A DNA stretch of 64,000 bases from Channallabes apus (GCA_030522415.1 CM060127.1:2888422-2952421), one strand, 5' to 3'; positions 12,431-36,105 are shown, counted from the first letter of the stretch. Program-made: numbers and translations. The notes: generated from the sequence alone by a model not told the origin.

Positions 12431-13097
12431 AGTGTGAATGGAGGGAATGAGAGAAAGAAGAGTGTGAGGGCCAGGATGGACTGGCTGGCACATGGCTTTT
12501 TTTTGCCGCAAGTGCTGTTTTTTGTTCTTATTACAAAGGCCTGCCTGAGACATCCGCGGTTAGGAGCTCACCAACAGACGTCGCAGTGCGGCCGCGCGGG
12601 AGGACGGCGAGAGACGAGCTGCTGGCCAGGCCATCGCCGGACTCTTAAATACTCCTCTATACCAAGACCTCTCTGCACCAAGATGATTCAACTGTCAAAA
12701 TCTTACAGAAAAATAGGTTTCTTGTAGAACGATGCATTGGTTTACAGTATAATGGCAAAACATACACAATGCATAGTGCAAGGATAAACAGTAAACAACA
12801 ACACAGATTGATTTTATTACAGGATTAAAATGTTATTTGCCAGTTAGAGCAAGAAGTGCATTGGTGAAAGATTCTCTTCGGGTCAACATCTGGAAATCTT
12901 CTGGATTGTTTTTTGAGCCATTAGGTAATTTGCAACTATTTTAGACACGAATAAACGCTCTCTGATATACTGTACATACTGTACCGGTGTAGATTAGAAC
13001 AAGATGCTTGTAATAGATGCTAGAAAAACTGTAGCGCCTTTAGTAAAGCGAAAAAGTCATAAAAGCCTTTAAAGTGAGTTTATTGGGAGTTGGCGAA

Positions 13098-13262
13098 GGC
13101 TGAAGAGGTGGCCCAGAGGTTCAGCTACAGATCAGGAGGTTGTGTGTTCAAAGCCAAGCCGCTCTGATTGGGTTTTGATCTTAATTCTTCAGATACTCAG
13201 TTGTGTCCTGCTTCCACTGTAGGTTGCTCAGGATAAAAGCCTCACGCAAAAAAAAAAAATCT
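13098..13262 (+). repeat. tRNA-derived SINE with A tail
   Basis: The head 'aggtggcccagaggttcagc' followed by 'aggttgtgtgttcaaagcc' has the spacing of a tRNA-like A box and B box. The body ends 'aggataaaagcctcacgc' with a 12-A tail near 13,250. This is a different family from the SINE at 23,645. Confidence 0.55.
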
Positions 13263-13350
13263 AAAAAGATTTATTATATTTAAAATTCGCAATATTAATG
13301 AAAAGTGATATACTGCAGAAAATCAATAAATCAATAAACACAAAAACAAT

Positions 13351-13606
13351 CAGGGTCTCCCAAAAGTCCCATGGGAAACATTTTTAGCAAAATGTCTTTC
13401 AGAATTAATTACACTAAGTTGATTTTACAGATTTAAAAAATAAAAAAATTAAAAAATCAGATAACCTTATGAAAGAGAATGTCTTTGTTGAAAAAAAAAA
13501 TACCATTGAAATAAATCTCATAGGTTGACATGAAAAGAAAAAAAAGTTAAATTGTATTTTTTAAAAAAGTAAGTGATAATTTCAACTATACTTTTGGGAT
13601 GCCTTG
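13351..13606. mobile_element. MITE-like element with imperfect inverted ends
   Basis: The left end reads 'agggtctcccaaaagt' and the right end, reverse-complemented, reads 'aggcatcccaaaagt'. The inside is A/T-rich without coding capacity. The family is not assigned. Confidence 0.4.
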
Positions 13607-13619
13607 TATTTCATTTCTG

Positions 13620-14270
13620 TACATTACTGCAAATATAATCTATAATATTTGTAAGACCACGGCCAGTAAATGACTGCTGATTGTACAGGTATTTATGTAG
13701 GATTTCATTCGGTATTAATGTGCTGCATAAATACACACAGAGGACTGGGGCAGGACAGGAGGCAGGGGCAGTGGAGAACGCATGGCAGAAACTGTTCTAC
13801 CCTCCTGCTCATCTCAGTCGTCTTCTCTAGGCATGAACGTGTCAGCATGAGCACGCTCCAGTCCATCTGTTTATGTGAGCGCCGCTCCCTTTATACAGTC
13901 TGTATATAACCCTGTGTGTGGAAACACGCTCATTTAAACTGCAAACAAAAATCACACAGTCACGAGCTCGATCGACTCACCGATGAGACTAAAGAACAGT
14001 AAAAACTAAACCTTCAGCAACGTGTATTAATGTGTGCCTTTTAAGCAGACACATACAGTAATAATCAGCCATCATGTGTAGTTACCCAGGCACACACAGC
14101 GCTACCACATACACACGGACACCCCGAGGTCAAGGCCTGATGGGGGACGGGGCAGAAATAGGTCATTTGTCACACATCATGTCCCGGGGCTGGAACTGCA
14201 TTATAGATGAGACCAAACAGCTCATCTCAGTGAGCTCCGACCTCTCAGAGAGCAGAGGATGGAAGGAAGG
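13620..14270. other. Intergenic DNA without recognised features
   Basis: No splice-flanked conserved reading frame, RNA gene or repeat recognised. Confidence 0.4.
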
Positions 14271-14288
14271 AAGCAAGGAGCAGGGAGG

Positions 14289-14435
14289 GGCGGAGAGGGA
14301 GAGAGAGAGAGAACGAGGGAGGGAGAGAGAGAGAGAGGGAGGAAGAGAGAGAGAGGGAGGAAGAGGGAGAGAGAGAACAAGGGAGGGAGAGAGAGAGAGA
14401 GAGAGAACGAGGGAGGGGGAGAGAGAAAAAGAGAT
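14289..14435. repeat. GA-rich compound microsatellite
   Basis: About 145 bp of almost pure purine made of GA, GGGA and GAAC units. The overlapping open frames on both strands are low-complexity artefacts. Confidence 0.9.
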
Positions 14436-14759
14436 ATGACACTTATTGTAATCAGTATGAAGCTCTTCCAAATAAGAACGTAAGAATATGTGGCTAGTAA
14501 TTGTATCTTTGTTGTATTGGACCTGCTACGCTATCCAGTACATAATTACAAATTACAGAGAAAAAGTGCTTACAATTAAACTGTTGTATTAAACAATGTG
14601 CATGTGACTCTCATTGTTCTGGTTCAATCATCAGGGGAATATTATTACAATAATGAAAACACAATAACATGTAATCAGGTTATACCAAACGGTACGGGTT
14701 GGAGAAGTAACTATGGATGATTTTCTTAGAGCATTTGATGTCACTTAGTGAGTTGATAT

Positions 14760-14771
14760 ACAAGAAAGAAA

Positions 14772-14804
<33 letters not shown>

Positions 14805-14807
14805 ACA
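14760..14807. repeat. GAAA microsatellite
   Basis: About eleven GAAA units. Confidence 0.9.
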
Positions 14808-15689
14808 CTCCACAGACATTGTTGTTGTCCTGCCATCTTACAACCTTACATTCGTCCTGATATAAACTAAGACCACAGAATAAAGCACACATACATAGAC
14901 ATATATATTTGTTTAGAACGCTAAATCCTATAAATAGGATTTTAATTACCATCTTCTTGCTTTCAAGTGCCAGGTGATGTATTATTGTAACTTCCATGTG
15001 GAGTAAGTAGGTACTTGTTCTCTCAACTTAATCAACGCACTAAACAATCCTGGACGTTTAGTGAGCATGTGAGCTCATGCAAGCAGAAGTGGGTGGATAG
15101 CGCTTTCCACCGAGCGTGTTATGCCACACCAGATGTTTTTTGAGTTGCAGTTCTATAAGATGTGATCAACAGGCTTCATGAACCTCAGAGATATCATGTG
15201 ATAGCCTCAGCCTTCGTGCCTTGACTTGGAGCGTCTTACGATCGGTAGGAATCGGCCGTGAGGAGAAAAACTGAATATTAATGAACTAAACATGTAAAAT
15301 GTTGACCATCCACAGATCTTCAGATGTTTCTAATGCTTCTGTTACTGATTTTTGCTTATATCTTATCTTGATCAGGCAAGCTGAAGTAACACATAATTTC
15401 TGTATTCTAATTAAGCGTGTGCTGATATTCAGTACAACAGCATGACCTTGAGTGTGATATTGCTTTTATACAACAGTTTCACAAACACCATTTATTAATA
15501 TATACGTTAACCGATTATGATTTGTTTCTTTATTTAACCAGTTACTTTGCTCCGCCCACACATATCCTTCTGCGACTGTGTAATTACCAGGAGTGAAAGT
15601 AGGTTTAAATTCGTACCGGTACTATGACGCCAAAAGGTGAAAGGAAGAGAGAGCTACCTCTACTGCAGAGGATAAGTTTATTAGAAAAC
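14808..15689. other. Intergenic DNA without recognised features
   Basis: No gene or clear repeat seen. Confidence 0.35.
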
Positions 15690-16310
15690 CACGGGTTTAC
15701 AGCACCACATAAATGCTTCTTGGAGTTCCAGCAGCAGACATTTTATCATGTGCAGAGGAGACTGCGTGAGACTGCGTGAGACTGTGTGAGACTGGGTGGA
15801 TCTGATGAGCTAAAAATGTGAGATTTTTGGTCCTAACTACCGTGTCTTTGGTTTGACGTAGCGATAGTGAACAGATGGTTCCTGAATGTGTGGTTCCCAC
15901 TGTGAAGCATGGACGAGGAGGTGTGATGGTGCTTTGCTGGTGATATTGTTGGTGACTTAGGGCACACTTAACCAGCACAGTTACCACAGTTATAGGTTAT
16001 CTAACATAGGAGAGTGGTGGAGTGCTGCACCAGATGATCTGGCCTCTGGCCTCTTCACCTGCTCTAAATCAAACTGAGATGGTTTGAGATGAGCTGGACA
16101 AAAGCGTGTAGGAAAAACAGCCAACAAGAACTCAACACCTCTGGGAACTCTTACAGGATTGGTGGAAAACTATTACAGAGTGTGTAAAGCTGTCATCAAA
16201 GCAAAAGGTGGCTTCTGTAAAGAATCAAATATATCAAACATATTCTGGGTTATTTAACATGTTTTTGTTGACTACATAATTCCATTCCAACTTTATCATA
16301 CAGTATATCC
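15690..16310 (+). mobile_element. Tc1/mariner-type transposon relic
   Basis: Broken frames on the plus strand recall a transposase: GRGGVMV at about 15,912-15,932, then near 16,110-16,215 QQELNTSG, YRIGGKLLQSV and HQSKRWLL across frames, corresponding to the usual C-terminal region that ends in VIKAKGG. Stops and indels are frequent and no intact ends are visible. Confidence 0.55.
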
Positions 16311-16470
16311 AGAAACGGCCCAAAAAAACCAACCAAACAAAAAACATTCCTCTCTTCTGACGGTCATGATATCATCAAGATGTTTGCGACTACTGACATC
16401 TTTAGAGGGATCATAATACTACACATAAGTCAAGTTTTAAAAAAAAGGCAATTGTTGAAGTGTGTATTGT

Positions 16471-16652
16471 CCTTGCCAGTCCTTGCCGCTGTCGTCTTCG
16501 GCTTGCTCATCAGGGACGATCTGACCATTTTGATTCACACTCATTCACATTCCATATAAACTTAAATAATTCTTCTGATTGTATAAAGCTGCTTTGCTGC
16601 AATGACAATTGTTAAAAGTGCTATACAAATAAAATTGAATTGAATTGAATTG
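16471..16652 (+). repeat. LINE 3'-tail repeat (solo copy)
   Basis: A truncated copy of the tail at 60,770-60,948, starting at 'ccttgccgctgtcg', running through 'agctgctttgctgcaatgac', and ending in 'aaattgaattgaattg'. Confidence 0.75.
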
Positions 16653-16679
16653 TATAATTTATTATAGGGCCCCTCAATT

Positions 16680-17120
16680 ATATACAAAAATAGAAATTAA
16701 AATCATTTGTGTGGACAGAAGATGGAAGGAATTTTTGTTTGTCAGATTTTTTGTGCATGCATCATGTAAAAACTACTATTAAATTAATTTTAATGGGTTT
16801 TTCACAGGTGTATTTGCGGGAACATAGAGGCTTTGCTTTATTGCAATTTGCCGACAGGAAGAGAAGATATGCTACTTTGAGTTTTAAATGGAAAACGACC
16901 TCATGAAAAATCAACCTTGAAAAAATCATTACTTCATCTAAAAATTCAACAGATGGCGCTGTACATTTTTAATATGCGCTTATGAGTGTGCGATATTAAA
17001 ATCTACCTAATAAACACAATCTCACACCTTCATTCTGCGAACGTCACGGTAACACGTAAAAAAAATGAGTTTATTCCAAAATTCAATAGATGGCGCTGTA
17101 CATTTTTGAATTTTTTACAC
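16680..17120. other. Unassigned segment with a duplicated 20-bp sequence
   Basis: AGATGGCGCTGTACATTTTT occurs at about 16,951 and again at about 17,088, each preceded by 'aattcaa'. There is no credible coding frame; it may belong to an unrecognised repeat. Confidence 0.35.
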
Positions 17121-17879
17121 TAACTCCATGATGGTTCCTGATTGTTATTTCTTTCTACATTGTAAAACAACACTGAAGGCGTCCAAAAAATACATTAATC
17201 TCCTTTGAACAGTTGATATTGAGATGTTTATCTGCTACTTCTGCTCTGTAAAGCTTCATAACGGCTCTAATCTGAGGTGCTGTTTGAGGTTAATTGGTGA
17301 TTTCTGAGGCTGGTGACTCTACATGAACGTCTCCTCTGCAGCAGAGCTCAGTTTTGCTCGTGTTCTCCTGTGAAGGTCTTCATGAGGGACAGTTTCATCA
17401 TCATGGAGCTCGATGGGTTTTACAAACACACTCGACAGGATACTACAATACGTCTAGCAGGAACCGTTCCAGACCAGCTGACCCCCGTTAAACGTTAAAC
17501 AAGGATGAACACTTTAGAGACACATTAAGATTTTTAACTGCAATAAAAAGATTTAAGATTTTTAAAAACTGCAATATTTGAGGTTAGGAAACATTAGTAA
17601 GCATAAACTATATAATTATTATGTGGTCTTAATAGGCTTAAAATGTGCTTTTACAGCTGGGTTTAGTGCCGTCTAATGAGATTCTGCAATACGCTTCAGT
17701 ATTTTAGTGTTTCATTAGCTTGAGAGTCAAAATATTGACACCCCTTATATCAAAGCAGCTCTTCATCCAGGTAGCCCCTGATAAAACTAGACATGACACT
17801 GATGTGATGCGCACACAGCGCAAAGAAAAAGCTGGATCGGGTTTCTGAAGAAGCATAACGGATATTGGATCCTGAAACA

Positions 17880-18085
17880 AATAGTAAAAGATTGGAATTT
17901 GATTTGGAAAAGAACTCATTTCAGAAGCGTGAGATTATTGTCCTGCATCAAACAAAGAAATCAACTCTGGAGCTTCAAAATGAATGACTGTGAGGGAGAT
18001 CACTTAAACTCCTGGTGAAGTTGCATCATGAAGAACAGCCAGTAAAATTCAGAGCTATGTTTAATAGTGAAAGTTAGAGCAATTC

Positions 18086-18145
<60 letters not shown>

Positions 18146-18159
18146 CGCACACACACGCG

Positions 18160-18230
<71 letters not shown>

Positions 18231-18480
18231 ACGCACACACACACACAATGTGATGAGGATTGTAAAAAGCACTTGTTATTGAGGCTTTAGTTTGTTAGGG
18301 AGAATAAAGACTGGACTTTGGAGTGATGGAAAAAGGTCATGTGACCTGACGAGTCCAGATTGAGTCTATTCCAGAGCGATGGGCGTGTCAGGGTAAGAAG
18401 GGAAGCGCATGAAGTGATGCTCCATCATGTATAGTGTCCACAGTGTTATGTTCTGGGGTTGACCAGTTCCTCAGGTCGAG
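17880..18480 (+). mobile_element. Tc1-like transposon relic containing a CA microsatellite
   Basis: The plus strand reads, across frames, LLSCIKQRNQLWSFKMNDCEG, then 'gaacagccagtaaaattcag', a CA array, 'aatgtgatgaggattg', and finally 'aaaaggtcatgtgacctgac' and 'cgatgggcgtgtcagggtaa'. These phrases belong to one Tc1 family, of which fragments recur at 45,228-45,380 and 62,642-62,795. The coding frame is destroyed. Confidence 0.65.
18087..18246. repeat. Long CA microsatellite with CG interruptions
   Basis: About 160 bp of CA repeat interrupted by several GCAC units. It lies inside the Tc1 relic. Confidence 0.95.
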
Positions 18481-18699
18481 ACTCAGCCAGATGTTGAAGT
18501 CGAGTCCTTACTGGTTCAGTGTAATTTACACCGAGGTAGCTTCAGTGAGAAGAAACCTGAACCTAAGTGATGAGTCACATGTAAAGAACTGCTTTCGTTC
18601 TCATCACAGAGCGTCATCACATAACGTCACCCGGATGTTGAGAGTTTTGTGTATACTGTATATGCTGTACATAAAAACGCCTCTCATCCACTGATTGAT

Positions 18700-19320
18700 T
18701 TCCGTCCGTGTGAGCAGCAGCCTGTTACTCCACAGTTCTCCAGCACAGAGGTTGTGTGATAGTTCTGATTGAAATCAAACGAGATGTGACTCCATTGAAC
18801 CTCGTCTACTGTAACTGTTTATCTCCTCCTAGCAGTCCAGGAACGAACAGCTCCATCACTTCCATCACTACAGAAAACACAAAATAAATACAATAAATAA
18901 CCTCTCCTGTGTTTTCTTTTCTCATTAGAAACATGTTTCCAAAAACCCAAGGAGACGAGATGAGGTGAGGGTTACGGATTCGGAGGTGTTCGGTAGTGAC
19001 CAAGGAAAATAAACATAAATAATGATATAAGAATAAGAGAAGGAGGAAAAGATGATAAGAGAGAGAGAGAGGCATGGCTTCTCCATGCTTTTCTGCACCC
19101 ATCTGTTCTGATGGTGCAGGTGGAGCTCTATTCACCCATCTCTGCATGTGTGTGGAGTAGGAGGGGGAGCAGGAAGAAAAGGGAGGGCAAAGAGAAGGAG
19201 TGAAGAGATGAAGGGGTGGGAGGAGGGAGGTGGGTGGTGGAGGGGGGCTCCTGGTGATCTCTCCTGAAGGGGATAATAGGAGAGCGACGCATTGCAATGG
19301 CTGCCGTGTAGTGCCCTCCC
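18700..19320. other. elavl3 upstream flank
   Basis: Non-coding. A purine-rich stretch (19,060-19,250) lies just 5' of the promoter. No exon of another gene is recognised. Confidence 0.4.
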
Positions 19321-19331
19321 TACCCAATTAG

Positions 19332-19374
19332 CCAATCAGCGGTCGCCTCTGACTGGCAGAAGGACACATAAAAG
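19332..19374 (+). promoter_or_regulatory. elavl3: elavl3 core promoter (CCAAT and TATA-like)
   Basis: A CCAAT box (GCCAATCAGC, CCAAT at 19,332-19,336) is followed 32 bp later by ATAAAAG at 19,368-19,374. Transcription would then start near 19,395-19,405, about 530 bp before the ATG, with an uninterrupted path to exon 1. The start site is inferred from motif spacing only. Confidence 0.5.
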
Positions 19375-19394
19375 AAGAACATTGCAGCAGAGGC

Positions 19395-19443
19395 ACAGAA
19401 GGAGACTGTGAAGAGCCGGGAAATACACATACACACTGGCGTG

Positions 19444-19483
<40 letters not shown>

Positions 19484-19812
19484 CGCACACACGACAACAG
19501 AACCAGAACACCCTCCTCTGGACACACCCTACTGGGGATCACTGCTTCTCTTCTCTCTCTTTTTTTTTTTTTTATTTCCGAACCATCGCCCACGCCGCAC
19601 AGGGAGAAATCTCTCTCTCTCATCCTCATCATCATCCTGAAGAAAATCCCTTTCTCCTCATTTTCACTCTGCTTGAGGACACCTACAATCACACGGGCTG
19701 AGAATCCCTGAAGACCAGCTTCTTTTTTCCTTTTTCTTTTTTTTTTCTTTTTGTTTCGGAAATCGACGTGTTTATCCAAGCCATACGTTTAAAAGAAAAA
19801 GAAAAAAAACAC

Positions 19813-19861
<49 letters not shown>

Positions 19862-19927
19862 CCTCCAGCGAGCCTGAAGACGACCTGCACATCGAAGGAG
19901 CTACATCACTATCCACTTTGTACAAGA
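19395..19927 (+). other. elavl3: elavl3 5' UTR (inferred)
   Basis: Lies between the inferred start site and the initiator ATG at 19,928. It carries a CA tract (about 19,451-19,476), T/C-rich tracts, and a GA tract at 19,820-19,858. No in-frame upstream extension of the protein is supported. Confidence 0.4.
19820..19858. repeat. GA microsatellite in elavl3 5' UTR
   Basis: GATA followed by about 16 GA units, roughly 75 bp before the ATG. Confidence 0.9.
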
Positions 19928-30487
<10,560 letters not shown>

Positions 30488-33400
30488 GGTTCGAGTAGGC
30501 GTGGCCTGGCCTTTACCACCCCTTTTATCTCAAAGGGGGAGGGGTACTAAGCTTCCACGCACATTCACTCTACATGGGCCTGGACTGAGTCTCTCTTTGA
30601 CACATTTATCACATGCATTACACAAACACACACTTACAGAAAAACGCTCACACACACACACACACATTTAGCCAGAGTTTCCAAAAATGACAAACACATG
30701 AGTTTTTTTTGGTTTCTCTTTACATGACATGCGAATCCTTCCCTACATTTGCCTGGATTGAATTAGTAGAAAAGGGGAACTCGTGTGAGAGGGCGGGGTC
30801 GTTTCGTTTTTTGGAAGAGACACAGTTTTAATGAATGTGACGCAGAATGTGTGCTAAGTGCTTCAGTTTAATTCAGGCAAATTAGAAGCATCACTGAACA
30901 AAATTAATCTTTTATATAAATATATTTGCGACTTACCCAAATTCTTGCCCCGGTAACTCTCCTGTATTTATGGAGAACATGTAGTCACTTTTTTTACACT
31001 CAGGCATTTTGAATCAGTGGATTTTTTTAGATTTAAGAAAAAAAAAAGAATAAAAACAGTGTTCTCTCATACATATATATATATTATTATTATTATTACT
31101 ATTATTATTAATATATATATATTCAATATTTAAGGTGGTTATAATAGCCAAGTATGTAAGCATTTTCTAGAACTTTTATTACGGTTTCCTGGTTTCACCT
31201 ATGGTTGCATTCTAGCTTTAGGGCGCTGTACCGACCCCGTTAAAGGTCCAATATACAACAGCCAAATTAATAACGTGCGCAACAGCACACACTAGGCTGA
31301 GGAATATCAGAAGGTCATCATAGTAATACAGGCATCATAGACACAATCACCAATAAAAGCAAACACACACACATACACACATTTCAACATAACAACAGCC
31401 GAGATCACAAAGTAACCTAAAAATGTCCCTGTATTTCCCCCCCACTCTAGTGTCTATAGTTTGGATCAGCTGTCACTGGGAGCAGTCTGGCAGTGTTCTC
31501 GCGGTCATGACGTTTGCGTAATTCTTTTTGAAATGGCACAGGGCGTACTTCTAGAATCGATTCGCTTTGCACTACAAGAACAAAAGCGAATTCCAAAGGT
31601 TTAACATCAGAACCCGAAACCTGAACCATGAGGCTGCTTCAGCTTCGCTTTAATAATAATAATAATGATGTAAAAATAAAAAGGACTTTTGTCCAAAGTG
31701 TAACCTTATGAGGATCACAGAGAGAAGGGTTTAGTCGCTGCTGCCCTTCCTCCATGTAACATCCCTCTGGATCGATGCACCAATGCAATCACTCCTTCTT
31801 ATCTCCCAACCTGATAAGCTTTGCTCTCTCCTAACCCGGTCCTCATGCAAACACGGCCCAGATGTTCCATTCTAATGTTCAGCTAAAAGGCGGAGTCACC
31901 TGATCAGTCACATGATCAGCACTTCAATCACCTCCACTGGATATTTATCAACCCCCGTGAAAAAGATGCACTGAACGATGATGCCCACATTGCTAACACA
32001 AAGTCGAATGCCCATAAAAACTAAACTGTTCCAGGGAGAGAGACGTTGCTGTAAAAAAAAATAAAAATACAAAAACAATAGCAAAAAAATAAATAAACAA
32101 ACAGATGAGAATTTAATGAGAATGAAAGAGAAGGGTTTAAAAAAAAAAATGTGCATTTAAACCGAATGACATTTTGCTTTGTCTTGATAACGCTGTGTTA
32201 GCCAAAGAGGACAATGATCTCTTTGAAAATATGGATTACATTAGAGATTAATATATTTTTATATCTACAGAAGAAAAAAAAAACAAGACCTTGTGCAACA
32301 TTTTTACAGATTCTTAACGTGTGGAAACCTTTGGGACGCACCGCATGGCTTTTATTTTTTTCCGACTTTTCAGCTTTTAGGGGAGCGAGAGCGCCTGACT
32401 CTCTGCGGTGTACGGGAGGGGACTGAAGCGTTGGGGACTTAAACAAACGTACAGTATGTGCCGTGAAACCATTACATAATTATAAAAAAACAAAACGACA
32501 AAAAATAAATAAATAGCAAGCAAGCTCGCATTATGCTAAAAATCTGAATAACGAGACGAATAAATGTACGCATTGGGAATAAAAGAAGTTTGTCAGAAGT
32601 TGCTTCAGCGGCGGTGCAGTGAAACCCTGCGGTAGAGCGAGGAGACGCTAATGAACGATCTGCACTCTGTTCCACAAAGGCTCGATATCTGCAAACCGAT
32701 AGTGGCACTTGTCTATCCAAGCATCTCATCGATTTATTTATTTATTTATTTATTTCATGAGGTAGTCTATCGCCCGTTCCGGCCGTGATCAAAGCACCAA
32801 AGAACTTATTCAAAATTTGGTTTCCATTTCAGCTGCACAGTTGATATTATTCACACAGGATACACCAGAGCTTACAACTGGCTACTTATATCCTCCAGGA
32901 CATCAGATCACCACAACAGCACATAAGCCATAATCACCGTCTGCTACGAGAATATTTACCATCTCCGTAATAATAATAATAATAAGAAGAATAATTATTA
33001 TTATTATTTAATATCATAGGCCAGGTGTTGAAGGCCAATTCATCTGCTAACTATTGAATCTGGCTTGTGCAAATCTTTGGCTCTGCACGACCTGACCTAC
33101 TATACATCCTCTTCTAAACATATCAGATATGAACATTGCGTTACCATGTTCCGAAGTTGACCTTTAACCTTCACGGCTCATTTTTGCGCTTTATATATAA
33201 GCACTAGCTAACTGTGGAGTCACAGCTTTGTCACTGATCTCATCATCCTCTCCACGCTCGCATCACACCTAAATGTAAATCCATCACCGAGCTCCATCAC
33301 TCTCTCTGTGTGTCTCTCTGAAATCTCCCACGTATCACATTTATTCACATATTATTAAATTCCAACTGAATCCCATCAAAAACCTGTCATGCAAACATTT

Positions 33401-33652
33401 CCTGGCCAATTTAGCCGGCTCTGTTGAAGGGGGCATCTGCTGATTAAAAAAGGCACGATCACCTTGAAATAACATCTCAAGCCTTATTAACCGGCCTTAC
33501 GCAGCTTTCTGACTCCACTTCACATGTAGTGCCAAGAAGGCTAGGGGGCGACCGACCCGGGGCATGATGGGTAGTGCACTTGGGAGGTAGAAGACAAAGG
33601 AAGAGCCCTTAGTGAGCCAGTAATCCCAGCGCCCCCCACCCCGTCCCGCCTC

Positions 33653-33689
<37 letters not shown>

Positions 33690-35575
33690 CCACTCTGTCC
33701 CTGAAACTACAGTAGAGAGCCAGAGACAATACACATACTGCACCGCTTGAGCAACAAAATACAATAAATCGTTTTAAAAAAAAAAGACAAAAAAAAAAAA
33801 TTCCTATGGAACAGTAAGTGCAATGTGCGTCGTTTTTATATTGACTCAGAACAAAAGATATATATATTTTTTAAAAAAGAAATTAAACATCACATTAAAG
33901 TGGTTTGCAGAATAGCGAAAAGGATCAAACGTGATAAACAACACAGGAAACAAATAAACAAACAAAGAAAACAAAAAAGTGTTAACAAATTCATTAAAGG
34001 AATCGAACAAACACCAAGAGCTCTGATCTCGGATGACGTTCATTATCCCTTCCTTAGCCCCAGATTTAGTGCTCTGACCATGCGTGGTAAAGCCAAACAG
34101 CCGGATGTGGTACGGAAAAAGAGCAATTCGCAAAGACCGTGAAAGGAATCCTGTCGAATATTTCATCAGTTTAGCCCATGTCAATTTCATTCTATCGTTT
34201 TTCTGTTTTTTTTTTTCCTTCTTTTTTTCTGTAATTTACTGATTTCTTTGACATATCAGGATCACATGTTAACTTGGCGTATTCGTGTCGTTGACGTTGC
34301 CATAGAGAACATACATGGGTTGAATATTTCTTTTGGTTGCTTATTGGGTACGATTTATTCTATTTTTCCATGATTTTAAATTAGTTGCTGTTCCTACAGT
34401 GTATGCAGGTTTTAGAATTAGTTAGGTTTTTTGGTTTCAATCAAACTGTGCTCAGTTGTGTTTGTAAAAGTCTGTGGTAGCTTTCGTTGCAACATAAATA
34501 ATTTAAACAGAAAAAAAAATTCAATATAGCGCCAACGAACTTGTATTATTTGGGCGACTTTAAGCTTGTAGTTTTAACTTATTGTTAACTTAAAAACTAT
34601 TTATTCTCATTATTATGATTATTATTATTGCCTCGTATAAAAGTATGTTTTGTGTATATTTATGGTTTATTTCATATTTGCAAGTTTAAACAAACTTTAA
34701 TTTTGCCAAATGTGGATACACCGTTTTGCTTTTTTCTTTTTTTGTTTTTATGTTTTCCTTTCTTTCTAAAAGGGAACAAATAGAATAAAAAAAAAAACAG
34801 CTTTAGAATTAAAATTTGGAAAAGTTCTCCATAGGCAAAGAATGCACTGCTATATTAAACTAACTAAACGTGTAAACATACATGCTGTGTTCTAGATGTT
34901 ATGCCTTTACTGCCTGTGTTCTGTTTGTCTTGTTAAATGAAAACCTTTTGATTATTTGCTCTAATCACAGTCTTGTTTTATCCAGCCACGTTCAGACCCC
35001 CGTGAAAGTCAGGAGGGAGGGAAGGGAGGGGAGATAGGAGGAGTGGAAGTAAGAGGAGGACGAGGAGACTGGGGGATGTATTTGAGCATGCTCGTGCAGA
35101 ACCTCAGTCTCTAGCTGGTTGAACAGCCGAAGCCTGAACTCCAGGAGCAGAGAGTGACAGAGAGGAGGGGCGGGCGGGCGGGCGGGCGGGGGGTCGGTGG
35201 TTCCTCTGTTTCTCAACCAATTGTATTTTTGTATCGATTAATTTAGAAAGGGATGCAGAGTTACTTAGCAATGTTCTTCGTACACCATTTCTCATGGTAC
35301 AATAATACAAAAAAAAAAAAAAGGATTAACCACAAAAAGCCTCCGACATCATCGTTCGAGGACAAAAAGTCAAATCTCATAGTTCCAAACACAACCAAAC
35401 AACCAACGATGTAACAAAAGGAAAAAAAATTAAATATATCTTTCTGTTTAGTTTAGGATATTTATTACTGAGATTACAGCTGAAAAACGCTTGAGGACTT
35501 TTTCATGGAATTATTTAATTATTTGTACTTTACATGCCAGAAAAAAAATAAAATAAAAGTTGCGAACCCTAGTGT
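30488..35575 (+). other. elavl3: elavl3 3' UTR (probable extent)
   Basis: About 5 kb downstream of the stop with no other gene. It is rich in U tracts and short TTA/ATT runs, as expected for neuronal ELAV transcripts, and contains few recognisable transposon insertions, unlike the flanking DNA. It ends at a good polyadenylation signal. Earlier AATAAA sequences (for example near 31,050 and 34,785) could give shorter isoforms. A CA tract lies at 33,655-33,687 and a GGGC run at 35,168-35,192. Confidence 0.4.
35547..35557 (+). promoter_or_regulatory. elavl3: Candidate elavl3 polyadenylation signal
   Basis: Two overlapping AATAAA hexamers (35,547-35,552 and 35,552-35,557), followed within 20-40 bp by a GU/U-rich stretch ('ttgttttgctgtttgactgc'), the usual arrangement around a cleavage site. 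Confidence 0.4.
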
Positions 35576-36105
35576 CCTGCTTGTTTTGCTGTTTGACTGC
35601 GTTTCTGTGGGCAGGAACGAACAACCGGAGAGCGCTGATCACAAACACACTCTCAAACTTCTCTGGTCAAAGTGACACACGTGACTATTTCTCTAATAAG
35701 ATAACACGGGTATCAGAACTCCCCGAAAGTGTGTGTGTGTGTGCGCGCGTGTGTTAATGCTCCTGGTGAAATATGGTGTATAATGAGCTCATGCTGAGCC
35801 ACGCCCCTACAGAGAACAACAGAGCTGAGAGACAAGCTGGGGGAGGGGCACTTCTTATGTGAGCTCACAAAAGGAGGAAAATCTAACTGGCTTGTTTAAA
35901 CCTCTACAATACAAAAAAGGAAAAGTGACAAATCAAGGACGGAAGTTTCAGCCATCAGAACATGACTTCAGAAAAGTTCCCTTCCAAAGTTATCATAGGT
36001 GACCTTTAAGAATTCTCACTCACTCTTTCCCTAAGCACTTATCCTGTACAGGGTCGCTGGAGCCTATCCCGGTGGACTTGGAGCACTAGGTGGGGTACAC
36101 CCTGG

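Noticed and set aside
14074..14483. Overlapping open frames of 65-121 codons on both strands
   Set aside because: They arise from a GA/GGGA microsatellite that is open in several frames at once.
18000..18282. Cysteine/valine-rich and histidine/threonine-rich frames
   Set aside because: They are translations of the CA array inside a Tc1 relic.
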